A stretch of DNA of 57,139 bases from CAXBNB01 sp040151475 (GCF_040151475.1 NZ_JBDKWG010000094.1:1-57139), one strand, 5' to 3'; numbered from the stretch's first letter, positions 1-9,780 are shown. Numbers and translations are program-made. Notes: generated from the sequence alone by a model not told the origin.

Positions 1-348
1 CCTAAACTCAAATCTTAACCAAGTCTAAATACCTCCATTTTGTTAAATATAACTGTACCATGTCAATGAACAAACCCTCTCCAAATCCCTGCCGGATTAC
101 TTAAGGAGGCGCAAAAGTAATAGAGTTTTTATCAATTACAATGAACATCAATAAAATATCTCCCCTTATTTTCTAATCAACAATAAACCCAAAACTCAAT
201 ATCCTGATACTCTATGTCTTATGATAATAAATAAAATTCTGCCTCATCAATCTAACTTATTTCAACCACACAATTACCTAAGGATAAAAGGCATGATGTT
301 ACAGTTTGTTTAAATTCGCATACGAATCATCGCCATAGCTGAACATAC
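1..348. other. Intergenic region upstream of recJ, no gene seen
   Basis: AT-rich sequence with stops in all frames and no open frame of note. I see no tRNA-like fold, no clear hairpin terminator and no full TTTG/TAnnTTTG promoter. It presumably holds the recJ promoter and the end of an upstream transcription unit outside the window. Confidence 0.5.
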
Positions 349-2052
349 ATGATAAAAGAATGGGAAATACCAAGTAAAGACGATAATCCTCTAGTCTCTG
401 AGTTGGCCGAATTGCTAAATGTAAGTCCAATAATTTGTCAGTTGCTTGTTAGACGGGGTGTCAATTCATTTGACAAAGCCAAAACATTTTTCAGACCTGA
501 GATTTCTGGTTTGCATGACCCTTTTTATATGAAGGATATGGACAAGGCAGTCGCACGGCTCAATGATGCTATATTTAACAATGAGAAGATCTTGATATAT
601 GGTGATTATGATGTAGATGGCACAACTTCAGTGGCATTGGTTTATAGTTTTTTGAGAGAAATATATGAAAACATCGACTTTTACATCCCGGACAGGTACT
701 CTGAGGGTTACGGAATTTCAAAACAGGGAATTGACTATGCACAGGCATCTGGTACAACTTTAATCATAGCTCTGGACTGTGGAATAAGAGCAATAGACAA
801 TGTGAACTATGCAAACGAGAAATTCATAGACTTTATCATTTGCGATCATCACCTGCCGGGGGATAAATTACCTGATGCTGTTGCAATATTGGATCCTAAA
901 AGAAAAGACTGCTTATATCCTTATGATGAACTTTCCGGTTGCGGAATTGGATTCAAATTTCTTCAGGGATTTTGTTTGCAAAACACAATAGACTTGGAGC
1001 AACTTTATAATTATTTGGATTTGGTGGCGGTGAGCATTGCTTCTGATATAGTACCTATGACAGGTGAAAATAGAATATTGGCATGGTATGGATTGAAAAA
1101 ATTGAACTCCAAACCACTACCGGGATTTAAAGCACTAATAGATGTATCCGGTTTTAAGAACAAACTTGACATTACCAATGTGGTATTTGGAATAGGCCCC
1201 AGGATAAATGCTGCTGGTAGAATTGGTCATGCAAAATCTGCTGTAGAACTGTTGATAGCTGAAAACGATGAGCAAGCCAGCACTCTCGCTAAAAATCTCA
1301 ACTTAAATAATATAGAAAGAAAAGAGTATGACGAATCCATAACATTAGAGGCTCTTGCTCAAATAGAACAAATCAATCAAACCGGAGAAGCCAAATCTAA
1401 TGTACTCTTTAATACTGACTGGCACAAAGGCATTATAGGTATAGTTGCTTCCAGATGTATTGAAAAACATTACAAGCCAACAATAATACTTACCGAATCG
1501 AACGGATCTGCAACCGGGTCAGCAAGATCCGTCGAAGGTTTTGATATCTATGAGGCCATTTCATCTTGCAGTCATCTGCTAGAACAATATGGTGGGCATA
1601 AATACGCAGCAGGACTTACCATGCCTCTGGCAAATGTCTCAGAATTTCAAATGCAATTTGAAAAAGTGGTTTCAACCACTATTACCAACGACCAACTTAT
1701 ACCTAAAATAAAAGTAGATGCTGAAATAGATTTTGCAGATATAAATTTTAGCTTGTATAATATTATCAAACAAATGGGGCCATTTGGCCCTCATAATATG
1801 CAACCGGTATTTGCAACAAATAATGTCAGGTTAAAGAATAAAGCAAGAGTACTGAAAGACTTACATCTAAAGTTGTTTGTAGAGCAAGAAGGATCAGAAG
1901 TTTCCTTTGATGCTATTGGATTCAACCTCTCAGAATATAGCGACAAACTTGATTCTCCCTTTAGCATTGCTTATACCATAGAAGAAAATAACTATATGGG
2001 CAACAAAACCCTTCAGCTGGTATTGAAAGATATCAAAACGATGAATCAATAA
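349..2052 (+). CDS. recJ: Single-stranded-DNA-specific exonuclease RecJ
   Basis: RecJ is a cytoplasmic 5'-3' single-strand exonuclease used in RecF-pathway recombination and in base-excision and mismatch repair. The 567 residues match the usual family length. The DHH phosphoesterase motifs are visible: GDYDVDGTTS near residues 85-93 (D86, D88, D90), CDHHLPG with D166, H167 and H168, and a DPKR motif shortly after. The DHHA1 part carries a GGHKYAAG motif near residue 420, followed by the C-terminal OB-like segment. The frame opens with ATG and has no competing start nearby. It is followed by a 144-bp gap before lptB and is probably its own unit. No key residue is missing. The assignment is secure. 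Confidence 0.97.
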   Translation: MIKEWEIPSKDDNPLVSELAELLNVSPIICQLLVRRGVNSFDKAKTFFRPEISGLHDPFYMKDMDKAVARLNDAIFNNEKILIYGDYDVDGTTSVALVYSFLREIYENIDFYIPDRYSEGYGISKQGIDYAQASGTTLIIALDCGIRAIDNVNYANEKFIDFIICDHHLPGDKLPDAVAILDPKRKDCLYPYDELSGCGIGFKFLQGFCLQNTIDLEQLYNYLDLVAVSIASDIVPMTGENRILAWYGLKKLNSKPLPGFKALIDVSGFKNKLDITNVVFGIGPRINAAGRIGHAKSAVELLIAENDEQASTLAKNLNLNNIERKEYDESITLEALAQIEQINQTGEAKSNVLFNTDWHKGIIGIVASRCIEKHYKPTIILTESNGSATGSARSVEGFDIYEAISSCSHLLEQYGGHKYAAGLTMPLANVSEFQMQFEKVVSTTITNDQLIPKIKVDAEIDFADINFSLYNIIKQMGPFGPHNMQPVFATNNVRLKNKARVLKDLHLKLFVEQEGSEVSFDAIGFNLSEYSDKLDSPFSIAYTIEENNYMGNKTLQLVLKDIKTMNQ

Positions 2053-2196
2053 ACCCGTATCATTGTTAAATTACTACCTATATAGTAGCAAGCTATTCAG
2101 ATTCTTATAGATAGGTTTTATAAACTCATTGTAAAATTTGAATTTAATAGATTAAAATTGCCAAGAGCAAGTTAATACTCAAAACAGATCGAGCAC

Positions 2197-2928
2197 ATGG
2201 AACTCCGAGCAGAAAGCCTCATAAAAAAATACAAAAAACGAACAGTGGTGAACAACGTCTCTGTCAAGGTTGAACAGGGAGAAATCGTTGGGCTATTGGG
2301 TCCCAATGGAGCTGGGAAGACGACCTCATTCTATATGATAGTCGGGTTGATCAAACCAAACGAGGGACATATCTATCTAGACAATGAGGACATTACAAAC
2401 CTGCCGATGTATCGCAGATCGAAATTAGGCATTGGGTATTTAGCACAAGAGGCCTCTGTCTTCAGAAAGTTGTCTGTAGAAGAAAATATTCTTGCTGTTT
2501 TGGAAATGACAAAACTTTCTAAAAAAGAACAAAAAGAAAGAACTGAGGAACTGATGGAAGAATTCAGCCTGACTCATGTAAGGAAAAATATGGGTATGGT
2601 ATTGTCTGGAGGGGAGAGAAGACGTACAGAAATAGCCAGAGCTTTGGCAATTAACCCCAAATTTGTATTACTTGATGAACCTTTTGCAGGTGTTGACCCC
2701 ATTGCAGTTGAGGAAATTCAGACAATAGTTGCCAAACTTAAGAATAAAAACATTGGAATACTGATTACAGACCATAATGTACAAGAAACACTTTCTATAA
2801 CTGATAGAGCATATTTAATGTTTGAAGGAAAACTACTCAAATCGGGATCTGCCGAAGAACTTGCTGCGGATGAGCAAGTACGAAGAGTATATTTAGGCCG
2901 GAATTTTGAGTTGAAAAGAAAAATTTAA
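2197..2928 (+). CDS. lptB: LPS export ABC transporter ATP-binding protein LptB
   Basis: ATPase subunit of the LptB2FG machine that extracts lipopolysaccharide from the inner membrane. The 243 residues are typical of LptB. Visible motifs are Walker A GPNGAGKTT at 35-43, the Q-loop Q84 in YLAQEASVF, the signature LSGGE at 136-140, Walker B VLLDE at 157-161, and a switch histidine in TDHNVQET. YLAQEASVFRKLSVEEN and the ERRRTEIARAL stretch are characteristic of LptB rather than of the amino-acid transporter ATPases that share this fold. The partners lptF, lptG, lptA and lptC are not nearby, as is usual in Bacteroidota. The GH3-like gene begins 4 bp after the stop, so the two are probably co-transcribed. 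Confidence 0.95.
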   Translation: MELRAESLIKKYKKRTVVNNVSVKVEQGEIVGLLGPNGAGKTTSFYMIVGLIKPNEGHIYLDNEDITNLPMYRRSKLGIGYLAQEASVFRKLSVEENILAVLEMTKLSKKEQKERTEELMEEFSLTHVRKNMGMVLSGGERRRTEIARALAINPKFVLLDEPFAGVDPIAVEEIQTIVAKLKNKNIGILITDHNVQETLSITDRAYLMFEGKLLKSGSAEELAADEQVRRVYLGRNFELKRKI

Positions 2929-2932
2929 TTAC

Positions 2933-4447
2933 GTGGAAATATTCAATTCAATATTGACATGGGTAATGAAGAAACGTATCCACCAGATCGAACTCTTCAT
3001 GAAATATCCTCACGAAGTACAGGAAGAAATTTTTAAAAAGCTTTTGCGTACTGCAAAGAATACCGAGTTTGGAAAAAAATATGGTTTTGAATCCATTGAT
3101 ACTTTAGATAGATATCAAAGTCGTGTACCCGTACACCAATATGAGACGCTATTCCCCTACATAGAAAGACGAATGAAAGGGGAACAAAATTTGCTTTGGC
3201 CAACGGATGTCAAATGGTTTGCAAAATCTTCTGGAACTACAAATGCCAGAAGCAAATTTATTCCCGTATCGCAGGAAGCTCTGGACGATTGTCATTTTAA
3301 AGGAGGCAAAGATTTGATCTCTATATACGTCAATAACTTTCCTGAATCAAAAATGTTTTCAGGAAAAGGTCTTGCAATTTGTGGTAGTCATAAAATCAAT
3401 GAATACGATCCAAGTTCCAATTCATACTATGGAGATGTCTCAGCAGTAATCATGCAAAATCTACCCCTGTGGGCACAGTTTGTCAGAACTCCTTCGTTAG
3501 AAGTAGCTCTGATGGAAAACTGGGAAGAGAAAATAGAAAAAATGGCAGAAATCACAGCAGATGAAAATGTAACTAATCTGTCTGGTGTTCCCACCTGGAC
3601 CATATTACTAATCCAAAGAATCAAAGAACTCAAGAAAATTGATAGCATCCTGGATGTATGGCCCAACCTTGAGGTATTCTTCCATGGTGCGGTAGCCTTT
3701 CACCCCTATCGGCAATTGTTCGAACAACTGATTCCTAAAAATGAGATGAGATATGTAGAAACATATAATGCTTCGGAAGGATTTTTTGGTATTCAGGACA
3801 GGACTGATTCAGATGAATTGCTCCTGATGCTGGATTATGGTGTTTTTTATGAATTCATTCCTTATGATGAAATTCACAAAGAAAACCCTAAAGTAATAAG
3901 CCTGCCCAATGTAGAAATAGGTGTGAACTATGCCATGATCATTTCTACTAATAGCGGACTATGGCGATATAATATTGGTGATACTATTAAGTTCACATCC
4001 ACATCTCCCTACCGAATCAAAATATCAGGTCGGACAAAACATTTCATCAATGCATTTGGAGAAGAATTGATCATCGAAAATGCTGAAAGTGCAATTACCA
4101 AAGCTTGTGAAGTAACCGGGGCTGTCATCGACAACTTCACTGCTGCACCTATTCACTTTGAAAAAAACAAAAAAGGCAAACACGAATGGGTAATAGAATT
4201 TAAAAAAGAACCTGAAAGTATGGAAAGGTTTGTTGTACTTCTGGATGAAAATCTCAGAGAACTAAATTCAGACTATGACGCCAAACGATTCAAAGACCTT
4301 GCTTTACAATTACCCCTGGTACATAGCGCAAAGTCCGGCACATTTTATACCTGGATGAAAAAAAGAGGGAAACTCGGAGGACAAAACAAAGTTCCCAGAC
4401 TATCTAACACCAGAGAATATATTGATGAGGTATTGAAACTGTTGTAA
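2933..4447 (+). CDS. GH3 auxin-responsive promoter family protein (acyl-adenylate-forming enzyme-like)
   Basis: A 504-residue member of the GH3 superfamily, whose plant members conjugate amino acids to carboxylic acids through an acyl-adenylate; the substrate of the bacterial members is unknown. Visible features are the nucleotide-binding loop AKSSGTTNARSKFIP near residue 100, the central YNASEGFFGIQ segment, and RYNIGDTIKF with GRTKHFINAFGEELI in the C-terminal part. The start is GTG: the residues from position 1 to the first ATG (codon 12) already look like the conserved family N-terminus, which ends in MKKRIHQIELFMKYP, so the GTG is preferred. It lies 4 bp behind lptB in one operon. It is convergent with the HisA-like gene. 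Confidence 0.88.
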   Translation: MEIFNSILTWVMKKRIHQIELFMKYPHEVQEEIFKKLLRTAKNTEFGKKYGFESIDTLDRYQSRVPVHQYETLFPYIERRMKGEQNLLWPTDVKWFAKSSGTTNARSKFIPVSQEALDDCHFKGGKDLISIYVNNFPESKMFSGKGLAICGSHKINEYDPSSNSYYGDVSAVIMQNLPLWAQFVRTPSLEVALMENWEEKIEKMAEITADENVTNLSGVPTWTILLIQRIKELKKIDSILDVWPNLEVFFHGAVAFHPYRQLFEQLIPKNEMRYVETYNASEGFFGIQDRTDSDELLLMLDYGVFYEFIPYDEIHKENPKVISLPNVEIGVNYAMIISTNSGLWRYNIGDTIKFTSTSPYRIKISGRTKHFINAFGEELIIENAESAITKACEVTGAVIDNFTAAPIHFEKNKKGKHEWVIEFKKEPESMERFVVLLDENLRELNSDYDAKRFKDLALQLPLVHSAKSGTFYTWMKKRGKLGGQNKVPRLSNTREYIDEVLKLL

Positions 4448-4457
4448 AAGTGTCGGA

Positions 4458-5183
4458 TTACATTTTAACAATGAATTGATCTATGTCATTAAGGGTAATC
4501 TTATTTTCATAAAACGCCTTACCAAAGACCACTCCATGAACTCCTAAATCATTCAATTTTTCAAAATCCGCAATATTACGAACGCCTCCACTTGCAAAAA
4601 CATGGAGGTTCGGGAATTTTTTAATGATCTCTTCATACAACTTATATGAAGGCCCTTCGAGGGTACCATCTTTAGAAATGTCAGTAGTTTTCAAGTATTT
4701 CAATCCACGAGAATAGTAGTAATCTATATGACTGAAAAGATCTATTTTGGTTTCCTTTTGCCAGCCTCCTACTCTGATATTACCATTCAATACATCTGCA
4801 CCCAAAGCAATTTTTTCTCTGCCATAAGACATTATCCAATCTTTGAAAAGCTCTTTATTGTACACAGAGATAGTTGAAGCGGTAATACTTTCCGCACCGG
4901 ACTCAAAAGCCTTGGTTATGTCTCCATCTGTATGAAGTCCTCCGGTAAAATTTATATCCAGATTCGTATAGCCCGCTACAAGCTCTAGTATATGATAATT
5001 TATAATTTTTCCTGCCCTCGCTCCCTCCAGATCTACTAAATGGATTCTTTCAATGCCATGGTCTTCAAATTTTTTGGCTAAATCAATTGGACTGTCCTTA
5101 TAGATAGTCTCCTTATCATGATCAGTACCCGTTAGCCTAACTATCTTTCCATTCAAAATTGATATAGATGGTACTAATAACAT
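4458..5183 (-). CDS. HisA-family TIM-barrel protein, possible non-canonical paralogue
   Basis: The fold matches phosphoribosylformimino-AICAR ribotide isomerase (HisA): a VDLEGARAG strand near 50, TTDISKDGTLEGP near 167-178 and the phosphate-binding ASGGVRN and GVVFGKAFYE motifs at the C-terminus. An in-frame TTG lies 48 bp further upstream, but the ATG at 5183 places the strand-1 motif exactly where HisA has it, so I use the ATG (241 residues). The canonical strand-1 motif PAIDL reads PSISI here, so catalytic Asp8 is Ser, and GGGIR reads TGGLH, while the second acidic residue (D130) is present. No other histidine gene is adjacent. It may be a HisA of altered chemistry or a paralogue with another sugar-phosphate substrate. 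Family certain, reaction uncertain. Confidence 0.8.
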   Translation of the reverse strand: MLLVPSISILNGKIVRLTGTDHDKETIYKDSPIDLAKKFEDHGIERIHLVDLEGARAGKIINYHILELVAGYTNLDINFTGGLHTDGDITKAFESGAESITASTISVYNKELFKDWIMSYGREKIALGADVLNGNIRVGGWQKETKIDLFSHIDYYYSRGLKYLKTTDISKDGTLEGPSYKLYEEIIKKFPNLHVFASGGVRNIADFEKLNDLGVHGVVFGKAFYENKITLNDIDQFIVKM

Positions 5184-5259
5184 ATAGGTAAATTGAGAAA
5201 GAAGTGAAGTATAAGGCACTCCTGTTTGCAATAATTAAGTTAAACCTAATTTACTCAAT

Positions 5260-5958
5260 TTATTGGATTTTGACAAGCTTGAAGCCCTGGCCATGTACAG
5301 TCAAAATCTGAAGCGAATCGTCTTCTTTTAGGTGTTTCCTGAGTTTGGCAATATAGACATCCATGCTTCTGGCATTAAAGTAACTGTCATCTTTCCAGAT
5401 GGATTTCAAAGCATAACTTCTATCCAAAGTCTGGTTAAGGTTTTGAACAAAAAGCTTCAGCAATTCATTTTCTCTTGATGTCAATTTGGTGTCACCAGAA
5501 GGTCCTTGCAATAACGATTGGTCATAAGAAAAAAGAAATTTACCCAATTCCACTTTTCCCGGCATACCACTTTTACTGGTGTTTTCTTTGTTCACCCGTT
5601 TGTTTATGGCATTAATCCTCAAAAGCAACTCCTCCATACTAAATGGCTTGGTCAGATAATCATCAGCCCCAATCTTCAAACCCTCAATGGTATCTTCTTT
5701 CATTGACTTGGCCGTGAGAAATACTATTGGGATTTGCTTGTCAACTTCTCTGATTTCTCTGGCTAGGGAAAATCCATCTTTTTTTGGCATCATTACATCC
5801 AATACACAAAAGTCAAAGCCTCCTTTTTCGTAAGTAGCAAACCCTTCTTCTCCATCTCTGCATAAAGTAGTTTCATGCCCCTTTAGGTGCAAATATTCTT
5901 TAAGGATTTGTCCAAGATTCGGATCATCTTCGACGATCAATATATTGAGGTTTTTCAT
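5260..5958 (-). CDS. OmpR/PhoB-type response regulator (RprY-like)
   Basis: A 232-residue two-component regulator. The receiver domain occupies residues 1-120 with the acidic pocket VEDD near 9-12, phosphoacceptor D54 in VLDVMMP, the conserved T in FLTAK and K in LTKPF. A winged-helix DNA-binding domain follows from about 135 to 232 and ends in VHGQGFKLV. It is encoded 11 bp after the histidine kinase gene on the same strand, so the pair is one operon with the kinase first. RprXY is the closest named system in Bacteroidota by organisation; the target genes cannot be read from the sequence. Confidence 0.93.
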   Translation of the reverse strand: MKNLNILIVEDDPNLGQILKEYLHLKGHETTLCRDGEEGFATYEKGGFDFCVLDVMMPKKDGFSLAREIREVDKQIPIVFLTAKSMKEDTIEGLKIGADDYLTKPFSMEELLLRINAINKRVNKENTSKSGMPGKVELGKFLFSYDQSLLQGPSGDTKLTSRENELLKLFVQNLNQTLDRSYALKSIWKDDSYFNARSMDVYIAKLRKHLKEDDSLQILTVHGQGFKLVKIQ

Positions 5959-5969
5959 TTCATATAAAT

Positions 5970-7574
5970 TTAAAATACATGATCAAATGGGAGAAATATT
6001 CTGAAATTACTTCCTTTTTTCAGTTCGCTGGTAACTGCTATCTCTCCCCCATGGGCTTCTACCATATTTTTGACATAGGCAAGACCCAATCCAAAACCCT
6101 TTACATCATGGATGTTACCGGTTGGCACTCTGTAAAATTTATCAAAGACTTTGGATAATGCATCATAGGATATGCCGATCCCTTTGTCTATAATATTGAT
6201 CACTATACCCTTTGCTGTATCTTGTGTGGAAATTTTTATTTCCGGTTTTTCCGGAGAATATTTATTAGCATTGTCCAAAAGGTTGACCATAATATTGGTA
6301 AGGTGCAACTCATCTGCTTTTAAAGATTGTTTTACTGCATTGAGTTCTGTCGATATTTTTCCTCCTTTACTGGAAATCTGAAAAGAGATGTTCTCCATTG
6401 CTTTTAAAATAACATTGTGAACATTGACTTCTTCCAACTTCAAATTCAAGTCTTGCCGCTCGATTACAGCCATTTGCAATACTTTTTCTACTTGCAGTCC
6501 AAGTCGTTTGTTCTCATCATTAATTATCCCAAGATAACGGTCTCGCAAACCAATAGTGCCATTTATGTCTTTGTCCCGCAATGCCTCACAAGCCAAAGAA
6601 ACTGTGGAAATTGGTGTTTTAAACTCGTGGGTCATGTTATTGATAAAGTCATTTTTGATTTCAGAAAGTTTCTTTTGTCTGAAAATCGTGAATATGGCAT
6701 AAGCAAAACAAAAGATGATCACCAAAATAAGTACAACGGAAGAAGTCAGTGTGAACCATATCTTTTTAAGCAAGAAGTATTGTTGTCCCGGAAAATTAAT
6801 AAGTAGATATCCCGCCTCTCCCATAATATCATTGGGAAAGAGGTTTGACCTCATGTCTGTCTGTAGCAAAGCTTTTTCGCTTTCAGTTACTTTTTTTATC
6901 ACCAAATCTTCTGACAGAGGATCCAATACCGCAAAGTCAAATGAAATATCGATTCCCTTATTTTTCAATCCAATATTCAATAGAGAATCCAATTCGCTAA
7001 ACTCTAACCTTTTATCAACAGCCTTTTTTCCAGATAGCAATTCACGCATGGCCATTTGAACGTATTCAGATTTCTTGGCCACTTTTTTTAGTTTTTTTTC
7101 TAATGCTCTATTGGAGCGAGCAGAATCTGTTCCGTTGATGTTGACTACCTGCTTGTTGTCATCTCTAAAGTCATCTCTAAACTTTATAGAAACATTGTCC
7201 AAAGACTTGGTGTCATCATCAGACTCAAAATAAAAATTCAGGCCTAAAGGGAATTGAGAAGAATCTTTTACAAAATCTTCTATTTCTATTACTTTTTTCT
7301 CAAAAGTACTTTCAATCAGTTCGAGTTCATTTGGATTGGATTCAGACTGATTTCGCCATACAAACTGAGTGTGGAAATTATCGACTGCAATTAATAGTGC
7401 TTCCTGTTTTTCGAGCTTTTCAGAAACATTATTCAACACTTCCTGAACGTCTCGTTTAAAAGCCTGCTCATTTGCTTTTATCACATTGTCTATCCAATAC
7501 AGCTGGAAAATCACCAATGCAATCAATGACAAAGTCATCAGTGCCGTAATCCAACCTATTGCCTTGTTATTCAT
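5970..7574 (-). CDS. Membrane sensor histidine kinase (RprX-like)
   Basis: 534 residues. An N-terminal membrane helix at about 8-27 and a second at about 272-298 enclose a periplasmic sensor region of roughly 240 residues. The cytoplasmic part has the H-box MTHEFKTPIS with phosphorylated H316, the N-box NLLDNANKYSPEKPEI, the G1 box DKGIGIS and the G2 box GFGLGLAYVKN. There is no recognisable HAMP or PAS domain; the second helix runs directly into the dimerisation domain. It is transcribed just upstream of its response regulator. The periplasmic ligand is unknown. Confidence 0.93.
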   Translation of the reverse strand: MNNKAIGWITALMTLSLIALVIFQLYWIDNVIKANEQAFKRDVQEVLNNVSEKLEKQEALLIAVDNFHTQFVWRNQSESNPNELELIESTFEKKVIEIEDFVKDSSQFPLGLNFYFESDDDTKSLDNVSIKFRDDFRDDNKQVVNINGTDSARSNRALEKKLKKVAKKSEYVQMAMRELLSGKKAVDKRLEFSELDSLLNIGLKNKGIDISFDFAVLDPLSEDLVIKKVTESEKALLQTDMRSNLFPNDIMGEAGYLLINFPGQQYFLLKKIWFTLTSSVVLILVIIFCFAYAIFTIFRQKKLSEIKNDFINNMTHEFKTPISTVSLACEALRDKDINGTIGLRDRYLGIINDENKRLGLQVEKVLQMAVIERQDLNLKLEEVNVHNVILKAMENISFQISSKGGKISTELNAVKQSLKADELHLTNIMVNLLDNANKYSPEKPEIKISTQDTAKGIVINIIDKGIGISYDALSKVFDKFYRVPTGNIHDVKGFGLGLAYVKNMVEAHGGEIAVTSELKKGSNFRIFLPFDHVF

Positions 7575-7698
7575 GTATCAAATTTACGATATGACAACAA
7601 CAAAAGATTTTCTTTAACTTTTTTTAACAAAACAGAGAGGCCATTTAATGCTATAAATGTAAGTTTTCAGGGAAATAGAAGTTAGATCAGAGATTTTT

Positions 7699-8406
7699 TC
7701 AGGAAACAATACGTAATATCTCCTGAAGCTCATATACTTCATGCATCACTTCTTCGCTATGATGAATCTTATCAGGATTGAAATACACCTGATCCAAACC
7801 AAAATCTCGTGCTCCTTTAATATCGGTAGTTAAATTGTCTCCGATCATAATAGAATGTTGCAGATTGGCATTTGTTGCTTTAAATGCAAACTCGAATATT
7901 CCACTAAAAGGTTTTTTTGCACCTGCTGATTCCGATGTGATTACATATTTGAAGAATTTGGACAATCCTGACATTTCAAGTTTCGTTCCCTGAATGTCAT
8001 TAAAACCATTTGTAATAATGTGTAGATTGAAATTGCCTTCCAGTTCGTCAAGTAGCTCTAGTGCCCCGTCGATAAGATTTGGCTTTTGCGGGCACTCATG
8101 CAGATAATCATGATTAAAGCGTAAAACCTGATCCTGAGGAAATAATTTTTGATTCACTCCGATCTTTTCAAAAACCATATTGAATCTCTGAGTCCTTAAG
8201 AAATATTTACTTACCTCTCCTTTGTTGTATTGATCCCAAAGGTCTTCATTAATAGTGAGAAAAGCTTCTAAAAGCTTTTCCTTTTCCAATGCTCCTGTTG
8301 CTGAAAGTTCATACCTGTCATAAAGTTCAAACAAGGTTTGTTTGGCACTGGTATTGTAATCCCACAGTGTGTGATCCAAATCAAAAAAAATATCCTTATA
8401 CCCCAT
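7699..8406 (-). CDS. YjjG-family HAD phosphatase (noncanonical pyrimidine nucleotidase)
   Basis: HAD-superfamily hydrolase of 235 residues. Motif I is FFDLDHTLWDYN at the N-terminus, motif II is the threonine in HIITNGFND, the lysine motif is GAKKPFSGIF, and motif III is MIGDNLTTDIKGA. The DHTLWDYN variant is typical of YjjG-type 5'-nucleotidases, which remove noncanonical pyrimidine monophosphates. A TTG three codons upstream would overlap the ArsR gene, but the ATG at 8406 is preferred. It lies 5 bp behind the ArsR-like gene on the same strand, so the two are probably co-transcribed. Confidence 0.88.
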   Translation of the reverse strand: MGYKDIFFDLDHTLWDYNTSAKQTLFELYDRYELSATGALEKEKLLEAFLTINEDLWDQYNKGEVSKYFLRTQRFNMVFEKIGVNQKLFPQDQVLRFNHDYLHECPQKPNLIDGALELLDELEGNFNLHIITNGFNDIQGTKLEMSGLSKFFKYVITSESAGAKKPFSGIFEFAFKATNANLQHSIMIGDNLTTDIKGARDFGLDQVYFNPDKIHHSEEVMHEVYELQEILRIVS

Positions 8407-8411
8407 AGTTT

Positions 8412-8786
8412 TCAATAAGGAAGTTTAATCTTATTGATAGACAATTCACGGTTCGAATTGAGAATTTCGAACGTTTCGTAATCTTTGAGTAAAACTGTGT
8501 CTTTATTTAAAAACTTAAAAATACGATCTACTATATCCAGGACTTCCTCCTTTACATGGTAAAAAACCCATTGATCCTGCTTGCGAAAGCTCAATAGCCC
8601 TGCGTGCTTTAGGTAAGTTATGTGCCTTGAAGTTTTGGTCTGAGTAAAATCTAAAATCAATTCCAAATCAGAAATGCACAACTCCTCGTTTCTATAGAGC
8701 AGGTACATTATTCTCACTCTTGATTCATCAGAAAACGACTTAAATATCTGAGTTCCAAATTGCAAATTAAAATTCTTCAGTTTCAT
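8412..8786 (-). CDS. ArsR-family winged-helix transcriptional regulator
   Basis: A 124-residue regulator with the ArsR fold: helix FKSFSDESRVRIMYLLYRNEELCISDLELIL, recognition helix QTKTSRHITYLKHAGLL and wing RKQDQWVFYHVKEE. The metal-binding ELCVCDL box reads ELCISDL, so only one cysteine of the classical alpha-3 metal site remains, and metal sensing is doubtful. It is followed by the HAD phosphatase gene and has a 307-bp upstream gap where it may autoregulate. Confidence 0.88.
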   Translation of the reverse strand: MKLKNFNLQFGTQIFKSFSDESRVRIMYLLYRNEELCISDLELILDFTQTKTSRHITYLKHAGLLSFRKQDQWVFYHVKEEVLDIVDRIFKFLNKDTVLLKDYETFEILNSNRELSINKIKLPY

Positions 8787-9093
8787 TCTTTACCAACGAT
8801 TAGTTCAATAGAAATACATTAAAACTTAATATATAGAACGTATTAAAAATCTGTAATTCCAGATTATATTTTAGAATAATCAAATCGGATCATTAGACCA
8901 CCAACTCATTTTGAAAACAGTATCTCAAATTTAAAGATTAATAGTTTGTACCTGGCTGGCTGGTCATCCAGACTTGGGTTAGTGAATAGAAGTTACATTA
9001 AAGGTAATTAATTTGAGGTTATGTATTAATAAAAAAGGAGAATTTGACCTGAATAATTTACCAGTCAACTCATATTTTTAGTACTTTAGCAAT
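8787..9093. other. Divergent intergenic region, no gene seen
   Basis: This 307-bp gap separates the minus-strand ArsR gene from the plus-strand gene at 9094. It is AT-rich and contains a CTGG triplication near 8950. I see no RNA gene and no complete consensus promoter, although it must hold the promoters of both flanking genes. Confidence 0.4.
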
Positions 9094-9780
9094 GTGAGAA
9101 AACTTTTTCCTCTAATTCGGCATTGTAAAAGTAAACCGAAAACTGTGAAGCTATATTTATTAAGCCTATATATACTATTGTCACTGACTATATCTTTTGA
9201 AGCTTTTGCTCAAGGTGGCTCAAGGGTAATTCAATTCTCAGGGATTGTAGTAGGTGAAGACAGTACTTCGGGTGTTCCGGGGGTCCATATTTATGCTCCT
9301 AAAGCCGGAAGAGGAACAACCACCAACCCTTATGGTTATTTTTCTATGCCAGTGCTTGAGGGCGATAGTTTAATTATAAGTGCAGTAAGTTACACTCGCC
9401 AGTACTTAACTATACCAAAGGGAGAAAGTGAAAATTACACGGTAATAATTGAACTGTCAAAAGACACCACCTATCTGCCGGAGTTGGAAATATTTCCATA
9501 CCCTACAGAAGAATTGTTCAAAGAAGCCATACTGGCACTTGAGCTGCCTAATCAAGGAGATCTGGACAACCTGCAAAGAAATCTTGATGAAGCAATGTTG
9601 AGGAAAATGTTTGCTAATACCGCTATGGGGCCAAGTGCAAACCACAATTATTTTGTACAACAGCAAATGTCAGCCTGGAACAACCGATTCCAACCCACTT
9701 CCATTCCATTACTCAATCCATTTGCCTGGAGTCAATTTATTAAGTCAATCAAACGTGGAGACCTAAAAAAGAAAAAGTAA
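9094..9780 (+). CDS. Exported protein with a carboxypeptidase-like regulatory (CarboxypepD_reg-like) domain
   Basis: 228 residues. A basic N-terminus and a hydrophobic stretch at about 19-38 ending in FAQG form a signal peptide. Residues 48-125 look like the beta-sandwich carried by many Bacteroidota surface proteins: FSGIVVGEDSTSGVPGVHIYAPKAGRGTTTNPYGYFSM. The C-terminal third has no recognised domain and ends in a lysine-rich tail. The start is GTG; it is the only start that keeps the signal peptide. An overlapping ATG two bases earlier reads straight into a stop. Function unknown; probably periplasmic or outer-membrane associated. Confidence 0.75.
   Translation: MRKLFPLIRHCKSKPKTVKLYLLSLYILLSLTISFEAFAQGGSRVIQFSGIVVGEDSTSGVPGVHIYAPKAGRGTTTNPYGYFSMPVLEGDSLIISAVSYTRQYLTIPKGESENYTVIIELSKDTTYLPELEIFPYPTEELFKEAILALELPNQGDLDNLQRNLDEAMLRKMFANTAMGPSANHNYFVQQQMSAWNNRFQPTSIPLLNPFAWSQFIKSIKRGDLKKKK

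Noticed and set aside
8940..8975. CTGG tandem repeat and short dyad as a regulator site
   Set aside because: Only three CTGG units and a 4-bp stem; too short to support a site.
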